Shown here: one piece after another, positions 26,697 through 33,280 of the stretch
Layout of the letters: each line of letters starts with the position of its first letter
How positions within the stretch are numbered: position 1 is the stretch's first letter
Virus record (IMG/VR): IMGVR_UViG_3300002835_000483
Location: 1 to 37,912 of that record
DNA length: 37,912 nucleotides
Direction: 5' to 3' (one strand)
Origin: a virus
The notes under the pieces: generated by a model
Seen by the model: the letters and a program-made list of their open reading frames with translations, nothing else
Told to the model about the DNA's origin: nothing
Database searches by the model: none
Program-made: the position numbers and the translations under genes

Positions 26697-27494
26697 ATGA
26701 AGTTAACGAAATCAAGACTTAGAGAACTAGTTGTAGAAGAAATATCACAACAAACTAAAAAAACCGAGTTAACAAAAGAAGGTTTTTTTGACACGATAAA
26801 AAGCGCTTTTAGTGGAAAAAAAGAAGAACCTAAAGAAGAAATCTTACCAGCAGTCAAGTCTTTTGAAGAGTTTGAAAAAATATGTAACGATAGACAGCAA
26901 CAGTACGAAAAAGCTGTAAATGCTCATTTTAAGGACTTTTCAACACAAGTCCGTAGCGGTATAAGAATAGACTTAACTCCTCAAGGAAGAGTATCTTTGA
27001 CGCGTGTTTTACCCAAGAGTGATGCTGTGTACGCAATTGGGTTTGGGGAAAGTTTTAAAGGGTTGTTAGCACCTAAAAATTTCATGGATGATAATCCGCC
27101 TTCTTCTGTCTCTGGATATGATAAAAATTACGAACCAAAAACCGTATATGGATGGGCTAACTTTTATGAAAAAACTGGGAAGTTGGAAGCAGCTCAATCT
27201 ATTGGTAAAACATTTGTTGATTTTTGGAACGAGTGTGTAGATTCATTTCAAGCAATTCATGCTAAAAAACAAAAAAGAGAAGGCGTGACAGAAGCATTGG
27301 GAGAAAAGATGCAAGAAAAAATCTCTTTGAACATGGAACAGCCCTCAAGCACTATCTTGAAATATGCGGGAGGTGAAAGAAGCGCGCCATTAGTAGTCAT
27401 AAAATTAAATTCAGAGACAAAAAAAGAATCTCTTCACAATGATGGAAATATAATTGTTGAGCGTTGGCAGCGTCTTGCAGGAATCGTAAAGTAA
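26697..27494 (+). CDS. Putative internal head protein (265 aa) with both shared terminal motifs
   Basis: Starts MKLTKSRLRELVVEEISQ, the shared leader, and ends NIIVERWQRLAGIVK, almost the same ending as the scaffold (AERWAKLAGIAK). The interior has no recognised enzyme motif; a Lys/Glu-rich stretch (about 40-60) follows the leader. It is flanked by terminators on both sides and so is probably its own transcription unit. Having one motif at each end makes it the best candidate for a head-interior protein that docks on the scaffold or capsid. Function is inferred from the termini only. Confidence 0.7.
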   Translation: MKLTKSRLRELVVEEISQQTKKTELTKEGFFDTIKSAFSGKKEEPKEEILPAVKSFEEFEKICNDRQQQYEKAVNAHFKDFSTQVRSGIRIDLTPQGRVSLTRVLPKSDAVYAIGFGESFKGLLAPKNFMDDNPPSSVSGYDKNYEPKTVYGWANFYEKTGKLEAAQSIGKTFVDFWNECVDSFQAIHAKKQKREGVTEALGEKMQEKISLNMEQPSSTILKYAGGERSAPLVVIKLNSETKKESLHNDGNIIVERWQRLAGIVK

Positions 27495-27516
27495 AACCTA
27501 AGATTCAAATGCACTT

Positions 27517-27544
27517 TTCAAAAGCCTCGGAAGAGGCTTTTGAA
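27517..27544 (+). terminator. Intrinsic terminator-like hairpin
   Basis: TTCAAAAGCCTC and GAGGCTTTTGAA form a perfect 12-bp stem with a GGAA tetraloop, 22 nt after the stop of the 265-residue gene. The 3' arm contains CTTTT but no long U tract follows. It could work in either direction; only the upstream gene points at it. Confidence 0.75.
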
Positions 27545-27605
27545 GTATATCATAATGTGAGGATGACGCGTGATAATCTATGAATAATTCTTATAGTTAT
27601 TGGTC

Positions 27606-28007
27606 ATGCAAGATTGGATAATTATTCTAGGGGTGGTTCCCTTCATCATAGGGATGTGTGGTCAGGTAGTTCGTAACATCATCCTTGGAAACAAGAGGCG
27701 AGAATCTGATGGGCACGTCGGATGGAGAAGAATCTACTGGGCAACCTTACCTCTTCACGCCCTAGCTGTGGGAGCAGGAGTCGGATTGATCGGATACGAA
27801 TATGGTTTGCCCGTGCCAATCGCATTTGGAAAGACGCTAGCGGGATCGATACTAGCTTACACGCTTTCAGGCGGCGTGTCTGTTGTTGGGTATGACGCAA
27901 TCGTTAAGACTCTGCGCAGGATGTTAGAGACCTACAAGGGTCCCGCGGTCGAATCGCAAAGACGAACATCTGACCCACAGAACTCGTTGAATGATAGAAC
28001 GGGATAA
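27606..28007 (+). CDS. Small membrane protein (three hydrophobic segments), possible holin
   Basis: The 133-residue protein has hydrophobic segments at about residues 3-21, 46-66 and 72-93 (WIIILGVVPFIIGMCGQVV; LPLHALAVGAGVGLIGYEYG; a Gly/Ala/Ser-rich third), then a charged, polar tail. Size and topology would suit a holin, but no lysin is adjacent, so this is only one option. An in-frame TTG lies 6 nt upstream; neither start has a clear Shine-Dalgarno. Base composition is higher in GC than the left-hand genes. Confidence 0.6.
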   Translation: MQDWIIILGVVPFIIGMCGQVVRNIILGNKRRESDGHVGWRRIYWATLPLHALAVGAGVGLIGYEYGLPVPIAFGKTLAGSILAYTLSGGVSVVGYDAIVKTLRRMLETYKGPAVESQRRTSDPQNSLNDRTG

Positions 28008-28034
28008 GAGTTCCGCACGCGTTTGTATAATACT

Positions 28035-28382
28035 ATGATGGTTCAACGTAGGTTTAGAAATCAAGAGAAATTAAAGAAGAATGAGTGTGAGATTTGCAGG
28101 TACAACAATCCCGCAGCTCTTAACATTCATCACATAATTCCTCGTAGAGATCCTAGATCAACGAACAACAACTACAATCTCAGCGTCGTGTGTCATGTCT
28201 GTCACGATTTAATTCATGCAGGGCAAATAACGATCATCGGCGTCTACGACTCGACCGAAGGCCGCAAGTTGATGTGGTTCAAGGAAGGACAAGAACCACC
28301 GTTAGAAAAACAATTTTGGAAAATAAAAGATAACCCGTTGGTCGTTATGAAGATTAAATCAGAGTCTTCAGATGCATCCTGA
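28035..28382 (+). CDS. HNH endonuclease
   Basis: The ~115-residue protein has the HNH/treble-clef pattern: CEIC near the N-terminus, LNIHHIIPRRDP with the HH pair, NNNYNLSVVC with the central Asn, and CHVCHDLIHAG with the second Cys pair and final His. This is a nicking or double-strand DNA nuclease family often found as free-standing homing enzymes in phages, and also as packaging nucleases. ATG codons at 28035 and 28038 are both possible. TATAAT lies five bases upstream and there is no Shine-Dalgarno. Its 3' end overlaps the convergent kinase-like gene by 29 nt. Confidence 0.75.
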   Translation: MMVQRRFRNQEKLKKNECEICRYNNPAALNIHHIIPRRDPRSTNNNYNLSVVCHVCHDLIHAGQITIIGVYDSTEGRKLMWFKEGQEPPLEKQFWKIKDNPLVVMKIKSESSDAS

Positions 28383-29592
28383 TGAGGCTTCTGAGTTGAG
28401 ATCGTCCTACAGATTCCTGCAACGTCAAGATCCCGTCCAGCCCGTTGAGAAGAGAATCTTTCAAAGAAGAATCTGAGATTTTTTCAATGAGTCCGACGAC
28501 CTTGTCGTACTGGTCTCGCAACGTTTTAGAAGCAGAACGTATGTCAAACTTTGACAATCCCTTGTCGGGATCGTAGGAAAAGATAGAACGAGGAAGAGGT
28601 TCAACCAATCCTCTCACGTAGAGAAGCAACGCTGTTTCTTCAGGATACGAAGATAATTGTAAAGCATCCTTGGCAAACTCCTCATTTTGAGATCGTCTAG
28701 ATTCAATAGAGGAGGTTCTAGAAGATTCTTTTTCGGCTTTGGCTTGCTTGGCCTGCTCTGATCCAGCAAATATTAGACCAGAACCTGTGCTCTTATAATA
28801 GCTCTTGCTGATTGACTTTGTTAATCCAGCGTCCAATAACTTGATGTTATCGCCATCCACACCCCAAGAATCAGGCTTGTATAGATCTCCTGTGTTTATC
28901 TCAGAATACCTTGTGACAAGTTTTGCAAAGGATCCAAGGAATTCATCAGTCAACATTTTGTCCAATCCAGTCGACTGAAGCTGAGAAGTCACATTAGCTG
29001 CTTGCTTCATTGCAGCACCTTGAGGAACTGCAACCTTTGTGGCATCAGGATCAACCTGCGCATTAGGAGCCTTTTTTGTTGCGGCAGAAGTGGGGGCTGC
29101 TGGTGGTGGAGGGGCCTTAGGAGTTTTTCCTGAAGCCGCGTCGCTTGCTGCTTGCTTCAATGCTGATCTAACCATCTGCCATTCTTTAGAAAATCCCGGG
29201 ATTGTCAGGGGTTTGACCTTCTGCGAAACTATCCACAAGTATCCGTCATGATCCGTGAAATCGCTAGCACTAAGCACAGGAACGACTATATCGCTCACTT
29301 CAGAGTCATTTCCTGCTGTGGCCTCAATTCCATTCTGCGCGAAGCCTGCTTCATTAAGAGCAACCTTAATAACTTCATCTCCGTGAATGACTGCCAATCT
29401 AGAAGAACCCATATCAGGAGATCCACCAGCAGTGTATGCCATGACTTGATCTATGAAATTATCAAGAGCTTGTTTCTTATCTCCACCAGAATCTTTTAAG
29501 ATGTCTTCGTATAAAGAATCGAATAACTTCCCTAGTCCAGAAGCCTTCTTCATTTCTACGAGCGGACGACGATTGGTTCTCTTGTTCTTCAT
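28354..29592 (-). CDS. Protein-kinase-like fold protein with Ala/Pro linker
   Basis: About 412 residues from the ATG at 29592 (a TTG 30 nt upstream is in frame). The N-terminal part looks like a kinase N-lobe: SSRLAVIHGDEVIKVALNE with the lysine of the V-x-K strand, then G-I-E, then a hinge-like strand YLWIVSQKVKPLT. After an Ala/Pro-rich linker (PKAPPPPAAPTSAATKK) comes DSWGVDGDNIKLLDAGLTK, resembling the metal-binding D-x-G strand. No HRD-type catalytic loop is visible, so it may be a pseudokinase or an atypical kinase. I recall similar 'V-x-K-x-A-x-N-x-x-G-x-A-Q-N' proteins in other large myophages. The C-terminus (VGRSQLRSLIRMHLKTLI) loosely echoes the MKxT leader. Substrate unknown. Confidence 0.6.
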   Translation of the reverse strand: MKNKRTNRRPLVEMKKASGLGKLFDSLYEDILKDSGGDKKQALDNFIDQVMAYTAGGSPDMGSSRLAVIHGDEVIKVALNEAGFAQNGIEATAGNDSEVSDIVVPVLSASDFTDHDGYLWIVSQKVKPLTIPGFSKEWQMVRSALKQAASDAASGKTPKAPPPPAAPTSAATKKAPNAQVDPDATKVAVPQGAAMKQAANVTSQLQSTGLDKMLTDEFLGSFAKLVTRYSEINTGDLYKPDSWGVDGDNIKLLDAGLTKSISKSYYKSTGSGLIFAGSEQAKQAKAEKESSRTSSIESRRSQNEEFAKDALQLSSYPEETALLLYVRGLVEPLPRSIFSYDPDKGLSKFDIRSASKTLRDQYDKVVGLIEKISDSSLKDSLLNGLDGILTLQESVGRSQLRSLIRMHLKTLI

Positions 29593-29666
29593 TTCGAATC
29601 TTAAATATAATCTTTTTTGCAAACTATCGTGGTTAATTACATAGATATATTACCGAAGGACCCAAC

Positions 29667-29993
29667 ATGAAATTAACAGAACGTCAGCTACGCAAGATCA
29701 TACTAGAAGAAATAAAGAACATTCACGAAGCAGGAGAAGTCGAAGGACCTATAGATCAATTACGCACCAAACTTCAAAAGTTAGCCCCCGAAGCGAATGC
29801 AACAAAACTAGCTTCGGCAATAAAAGACGTGGCAAAATCTAAAGATGCAGCTGCTGCTATAAGCGACGAAAAACTTATCGACAAGATGGAAAGACAAGCG
29901 TTAGGAACGGCTTTCTTAAAGATCATAATATCTGATCCAGGAGATATCCAGTCTATCATTGGGTTAATAAAACAGATTAAAACAGGTTCTTGA
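29667..29993 (+). CDS. Small putative internal head protein (108 aa) with targeting-type N-terminus
   Basis: Starts MKLTERQLRKIILEEIKN, one of the cleanest copies of the shared leader; I-L-E fits the (L/I)-x-E cleavage rule. The rest is a small helical protein, Ala/Lys/Ile-rich, with no recognised domain. It is a lone plus-strand gene between minus-strand genes, divergent from the kinase-like gene (75 nt between starts). GAAGGA precedes the ATG by about 8 nt, and TAGATATATT about 25 nt upstream is AT-rich enough to hold a promoter. Confidence 0.7.
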   Translation: MKLTERQLRKIILEEIKNIHEAGEVEGPIDQLRTKLQKLAPEANATKLASAIKDVAKSKDAAAAISDEKLIDKMERQALGTAFLKIIISDPGDIQSIIGLIKQIKTGS

Positions 29994-29994
29994 T

Positions 29995-30189
29995 TTAATT
30001 GACCTTTGAAAATCTATACCAGGTCTTGTTCTCATCGTGCAATCTAACTTTAGATTGTCCGTGAAATCCCCAATCAAGATTGATGATCCAATCAAAAGAG
30101 GTAGTATCCCAACAAACAGATGCTACCTTTGCTTCTTGTAGCATTCCATAAACGACGATTCTTTCGCCAATTTCAGGTAAAGAGTTCAT
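29995..30189 (-). CDS. Small hypothetical beta-rich protein (64 aa)
   Basis: A compact, strand-rich sequence with many aromatics (FDWIINLDWGFHGQSKVRLHD) that looks like a real small domain, SH3-like in character. I recall similar short proteins in other phages but cannot name a function. Its ATG follows directly on the U-run of a terminator hairpin behind the tRNA-Glu gene, so it has no ordinary Shine-Dalgarno. It ends one base from the convergent 108-residue gene. Confidence 0.55.
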   Translation of the reverse strand: MNSLPEIGERIVVYGMLQEAKVASVCWDTTSFDWIINLDWGFHGQSKVRLHDENKTWYRFSKVN

Positions 30190-30191
30190 AA

Positions 30192-30220
30192 TAAAAAAGC
30201 CATCTATAAAAGATGGCTTT
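30192..30220 (-). terminator. Intrinsic terminator behind tRNA-Glu
   Basis: On the minus strand AAAGCCATCT and AGATGGCTTT pair in a 10-bp stem with a 5-nt loop, followed by TTTTTTATT counted from the stem end. It lies 4 nt past the tRNA 3' end, a classic position. It also runs straight into the ATG of the 64-residue gene. Confidence 0.85.
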
Positions 30221-30223
30221 CAG

Positions 30224-30295
30224 CGATCCCAGGGGGAATTGAACCCCCGCAAGCGCCTTGAAAGGGCACTGTCCTAACCTCTAGACGATGGGACC
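30224..30295 (-). tRNA. tRNA-Glu (anticodon UUC)
   Basis: Reading the minus strand, the 72-nt sequence folds as a cloverleaf. Acceptor GGTCCCA pairs with TGGGATC (one G-U), the D-arm has CGTCTAGAGG as in E. coli tRNA-Glu, the anticodon stem GTGCC/GGCGC closes loop CTTTCAA with anticodon TTC, and the T-arm is GGGGG-TTCAATT-CCCCC. CCA is not encoded. It decodes GAA and GAG; GAA is very frequent in the AT-rich genes here. Confidence 0.95.
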
Positions 30296-30298
30296 ATT

Positions 30299-30329
30299 AT
30301 GGGACTACTTATAATACAAGCAGTCCCAT
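30299..30329. terminator. Hairpin between lipoprotein and tRNA genes
   Basis: Arms at 30299-30310 and 30318-30329 form a 12-bp stem containing one G-U pair and a 7-nt loop. It lies 10 nt past the lipoprotein stop and 4 nt before the tRNA 5' end on the minus strand. No clean U-run follows, so it could be a terminator or a processing signal for tRNA release. Confidence 0.5.
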
Positions 30330-30338
30330 TTGTTCAAA

Positions 30339-30560
30339 TCACTTTGCAGCTGGTGTTGCACTGACTGCGGCGCTTGGAGCAACCACAGGTGCAGCTGACT
30401 CGACAACAGTTGCCGCCGTTGCAGGAGCTGCAGAAGCAGCAGGCTCTGCCGAAACTGCAACATCAGCCGTGGCTGTAGCGGATGCAGCTGGTGCTGGTGC
30501 GTCGGTTGATGCACATGCGACGAGACAAACTGAAGCGATAACGAATACAAACTTTGACAT
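30339..30560 (-). CDS. Small Ala/Pro-rich lipoprotein
   Basis: From the ATG at 30560 the 73-residue product starts MSKFVFVIASVCLVACASTD: a short basic n-region, hydrophobic core and lipobox LVAC, with the lipidated Cys at 16. The mature part is almost entirely Ala, Pro, Val, Ser and Thr. Ala at +2 suggests outer-membrane sorting in a Gram-negative host. An upstream in-frame start at 30614 is unlikely because AGGAG sits at the right distance before 30560. It could be an Rz1-like outer spanin or a superinfection-exclusion lipoprotein; no matching inner spanin was identified. Confidence 0.75.
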   Translation of the reverse strand: MSKFVFVIASVCLVACASTDAPAPAASATATADVAVSAEPAASAAPATAATVVESAAPVVAPSAAVSATPAAK

Positions 30561-30629
30561 TTTATATAATCTCCTGTAAGAGGCTGTGTTCAATTGTGAT
30601 ACAACCCGTGACATAACTATAAGGTAAAT

Positions 30630-31967
30630 TCAAACTATGTTTAAGAATTTTTGACCGACCTCAGCAATTTTAGGATCGACATCGTTGATGCTTCTCTCGC
30701 GGATAAAGACAGGAAATCTGACTTTTCCGTCCTTCGTCAATCCATTCGACGTGGAAGGTTCAGGTTGACCTTCTAGCTCAACCACTTTTCCAATCCATGA
30801 GTCAGGATCCATTCCGATCTCAGCTTTTAATGCGTCGGTGAAACCTCCACCCACACGTGTGATGATCCCGTTTGGCATCATGACCTCAAATCCACCCCAC
30901 AGACCTTCTCTCTTTGAACCTCTGTTTCCCATGTAGTGACCGACAATCATACCTTCATAGGTGGCAATCGGCTTCATCTTTTTAACTGAGTTAGATCTCT
31001 TAAACGAATAAAGAGCCGAGAGATCCTTGATCATGATTCCTTCGAATCCGCTTTCTAGATTTTTTGAATAAAAATCCAATAGTTCACCTGAATCATTAAC
31101 GGTGATGCCTTTAACATGTGCCACCGAAGAGTTATTGACCTGCGAAACTAGTTCTTCGGTCAGTTCAACTCGAGTCAGCAGCTCCATCGAACTTTCTTGA
31201 TCGTGCCAATCAGAAAAAGGCATGGAATCGAACACATGAAACATGATGTTAGAATCATCCTTGCCTCGTTTGTGAGACATCACCACAGACGCAGATTCAT
31301 TCCAATCGGAACCCATCGCCTCACCATCCAAGACAAAGTTGTCCCATGGCGCGTCTTCGATCGCTTTCTTAATCTTCGGAAGCGTCTCTAGAACCGTACC
31401 ACTTCTGGTAAACATGGTGGCTAGACCATCTTTCTTCACGATGATGCATCGCAATCCGTCCAACTTAGGCTCAACGCGGACAGGATAGCTGATGCTGTCG
31501 TTGATGATGATTCCTGAATTAGGATCGAATCTCGTCTGCAAGCTCTCAGCTAACTGCACTGAAAACCCGACGATAGAATTCGGCCAAATCTTATTGACAG
31601 TGGTGGACTGCACACCACATCGTAAATTTTTCAATAAAATTCTGAGACACCACTTCTGTTGGTTTGCCGTCAAACGTGCAAAAAAAGAAACGACGGCATC
31701 TTTTGCAGCATTTCCTGTGATGTTGCGTTGAGCCAACGAATGATTTACGAAATCCAAAAAACTATCAATGACTTCATCATCATCATCTCCAACACCACAA
31801 GAAGAAGGCATCTTGAACTTGTTGACAAAAAAGTTCGTGTAAGGATCACCAACAGATACAAAAATCCTTTGCAAGAGTTGATTGTTACTATGAGTGTCCA
31901 ACAACTCTTCTTTAAAGATTCGAGAATTGTTAGACTCTAGAGATTCAAGAATGTCGATGACTGTCAT
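30630..31967 (-). CDS. ATP-dependent DNA ligase (T4 gp30-like)
   Basis: The 445-residue protein has the nucleotidyltransferase motifs in order: motif I EPKLDGLR with the adenylated Lys about 168, then MFTRSG, motif III FVLDGEAMG, motif IV GFEGIMIKD and motif V VKKMKPI, followed by an OB-fold region (GGFEVMMPNG). The N-terminal ~160 residues match the helical domain of T4-type ligases. It seals nicks during replication, repair and recombination. The ATG at 31967 lacks a strong Shine-Dalgarno; a GGTTA-ATA-TAACC hairpin lies just upstream of it. Confidence 0.92.
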   Translation of the reverse strand: MTVIDILESLESNNSRIFKEELLDTHSNNQLLQRIFVSVGDPYTNFFVNKFKMPSSCGVGDDDDEVIDSFLDFVNHSLAQRNITGNAAKDAVVSFFARLTANQQKWCLRILLKNLRCGVQSTTVNKIWPNSIVGFSVQLAESLQTRFDPNSGIIINDSISYPVRVEPKLDGLRCIIVKKDGLATMFTRSGTVLETLPKIKKAIEDAPWDNFVLDGEAMGSDWNESASVVMSHKRGKDDSNIMFHVFDSMPFSDWHDQESSMELLTRVELTEELVSQVNNSSVAHVKGITVNDSGELLDFYSKNLESGFEGIMIKDLSALYSFKRSNSVKKMKPIATYEGMIVGHYMGNRGSKREGLWGGFEVMMPNGIITRVGGGFTDALKAEIGMDPDSWIGKVVELEGQPEPSTSNGLTKDGKVRFPVFIRERSINDVDPKIAEVGQKFLNIV

Positions 31968-32020
31968 TATGAGGTTATATTAACCAACCCTACTCACAGA
32001 TTTCACAGTTTTCTTGACAA

Positions 32021-32037
32021 GAATCTAACCTAGATTC
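32021..32037. other. Short hairpin between ligase and upstream small gene
   Basis: GAATCTA and TAGATTC form a perfect 7-bp stem with a 3-nt loop, within the 81-nt gap between the 84-residue gene and the ligase start. There is no U tract, so it may be a weak terminator, an operator or part of the ligase leader. Confidence 0.45.
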
Positions 32038-32048
32038 ATTCGAGTTTC

Positions 32049-32303
32049 TCAAAACTTGTAGTTTTTTCTGAAATCTATCTTTAGCTCTTCGATCACTCCG
32101 TCGATCTTAGCGATCGCAACTTTCAGTTCAGAATCAGGATTCTTTTCTAGAACGCTCCTACACGTCTGTACTGCGTCGGTCAAAATTGAAGCATTGTTAA
32201 TCAACTTAAAAGCAATTTTTTGCTTTTCGAACGACCAATCATTCTGCTTTTCGCTCACTTTATTACTATTGATCTTTTCTACTTCGTATACGACTCGTCT
32301 CAT
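32049..32303 (-). CDS. Hypothetical small helical protein (84 aa)
   Basis: No recognised family. The sequence is charged and helical, with a coiled-coil-like C-terminal half. A GTG at 32315 is in frame, but AGGTGAA at 32311-32317 fits the ATG at 32303 with about 9 nt spacing, so that start is chosen. It begins close to the end of the 142-residue gene, in the same operon as the sigma factor. Confidence 0.5.
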   Translation of the reverse strand: MRRVVYEVEKINSNKVSEKQNDWSFEKQKIAFKLINNASILTDAVQTCRSVLEKNPDSELKVAIAKIDGVIEELKIDFRKNYKF

Positions 32304-32315
32304 CTTTGTTTTCAC

Positions 32316-32744
32316 CTACTTTTTTAACTTCTTCTTCTGGTAATTCTTCGTTTCTGATGTTGGGTCTAGCTTGGATGCATCTCCATCTTCATCTTCGACG
32401 AGAGAAAGATTTTCTTGAGACAGAACGTCTTCATACGCGGTAGTTGGAGGAATAGCTGCAAAAACCTCGTTCAAATTTTCTTTCTCACCAGTCGCCTCTG
32501 CAACGACATCTAACGGAGGAACAACAACGACGCCTGCCGTTGGATCAGAAACGTACGAAGGAATGCATAAATTGAATGCTTCGAAACCAGGAGTCACAAC
32601 ACCTAATCTATTGCAAGTCTCTTCAAGAACGCTGTAGGTGGTGATACCTCTCTCAATCAAAAACTTTTTTAACGTGGTCTTTCTGCGACGAAGAAGATCT
32701 TCTAGTCTGATCAAAGACTTCTTTTGATACTTAGTTGCTTTCAT
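32316..32744 (-). CDS. Hypothetical protein (142 aa) in the sigma operon
   Basis: The N-terminal 50 residues are basic and helical (KKSLIRLEDLLRRRKTTLKK) and read FLIERGITTYSVLEETCNRL, which resembles a small DNA-binding or adaptor domain. The C-terminal half is acidic and low in complexity, ending in a Lys tail. Function unknown. Its start overlaps the end of the HTH gene by 14 nt, so expression is coupled to it. Confidence 0.6.
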   Translation of the reverse strand: MKATKYQKKSLIRLEDLLRRRKTTLKKFLIERGITTYSVLEETCNRLGVVTPGFEAFNLCIPSYVSDPTAGVVVVPPLDVVAEATGEKENLNEVFAAIPPTTAYEDVLSQENLSLVEDEDGDASKLDPTSETKNYQKKKLKK

Positions 32745-33039
32745 TTTTCACCAATTTTCTATGAGACTCTAGATCTTGTAACAAGTCAGAGATTCCACTT
32801 TGGAACAACGGAGATTTCGAAATCATCTCAGCTGATTCAGAATCGACGTGAATGTTATGCTGATCTGCTATTGCATCAACAAACTTGCGCATGACTCGAA
32901 GTACGTAATTCCTCGCTGAGGAATGGTTCATTTTATACCCAAGCTCTGTCATTGTATCCGCAATATCACGATAATTAACACCATTATCGTCAATTGTTGC
33001 GTACCCACCAACAAATTTGCTACCTTTTTTCATTGTCAT
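32731..33039 (-). CDS. Sigma region-4-like helix-turn-helix protein
   Basis: From the ATG at 33039 the protein is about 102 residues. NYRDIADTMTELGYKMNHSS followed by ARNYVLRVMRKFVDAI matches the layout of sigma-70 region 4.2: a first helix like 'L-x-E-I-A-x-x-x', a turn, then a recognition helix like 'R-x-R-I-R-Q-I-x-x-x-A-L-R-K-L'. Three in-frame ATGs (33045, 33039, 33033) are present; AGGA at 33049-33052 gives 33039 the best spacing. It overlaps the membrane-protein gene by 20 nt and lies two genes after a sigma factor lacking this helix. It may supply promoter recognition or, like T4 gp33, a region-4 function in trans. Confidence 0.7.
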   Translation of the reverse strand: MTMKKGSKFVGGYATIDDNGVNYRDIADTMTELGYKMNHSSARNYVLRVMRKFVDAIADQHNIHVDSESAEMISKSPLFQSGISDLLQDLESHRKLVKNESN

Positions 33040-33280
33040 TGTCATTTTTCCTATGAAATGTCTCGCCCCTAGAATGAGGTACCATTGATGGACCAAATCT
33101 GGTCGTCTGCAAGTATCGCAATCTTGAATTTAAGTTCCGTTCGACCAGCAGATCTTCTTTTACGTCTTCTTCCTCCTCAATTTCATCAGATTTCTTGTCA
33201 CGGATCAACATGTACAAACTAACAAAAGAAGTGACCAGATTGATCGAACATAGGACAAGAATCAGACTTTCGCTGGTCAC
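33020..33280 (-). CDS. Small single-pass membrane protein (86 aa)
   Basis: Starts GTG at 33280, overlapping the sigma stop (GTGA). The N-terminus SLILVLCSINLVTSFVSLYM is a hydrophobic segment, followed by an acidic region (EIEEEEDVKED) and a basic tail. GGGAGAAGG just upstream, inside the sigma gene, is a strong ribosome site. Function unknown; it is sandwiched between the sigma and HTH genes. Confidence 0.6.
   Translation of the reverse strand: MTSESLILVLCSINLVTSFVSLYMLIRDKKSDEIEEEEDVKEDLLVERNLNSRLRYLQTTRFGPSMVPHSRGETFHRKNDNDNEKR

Noticed and set aside
28025-28030. TATAAT five bases before the HNH start, suggesting a leaderless message
   Set aside because: No -35 hexamer at a suitable distance and no extended -10; too little to call a promoter.
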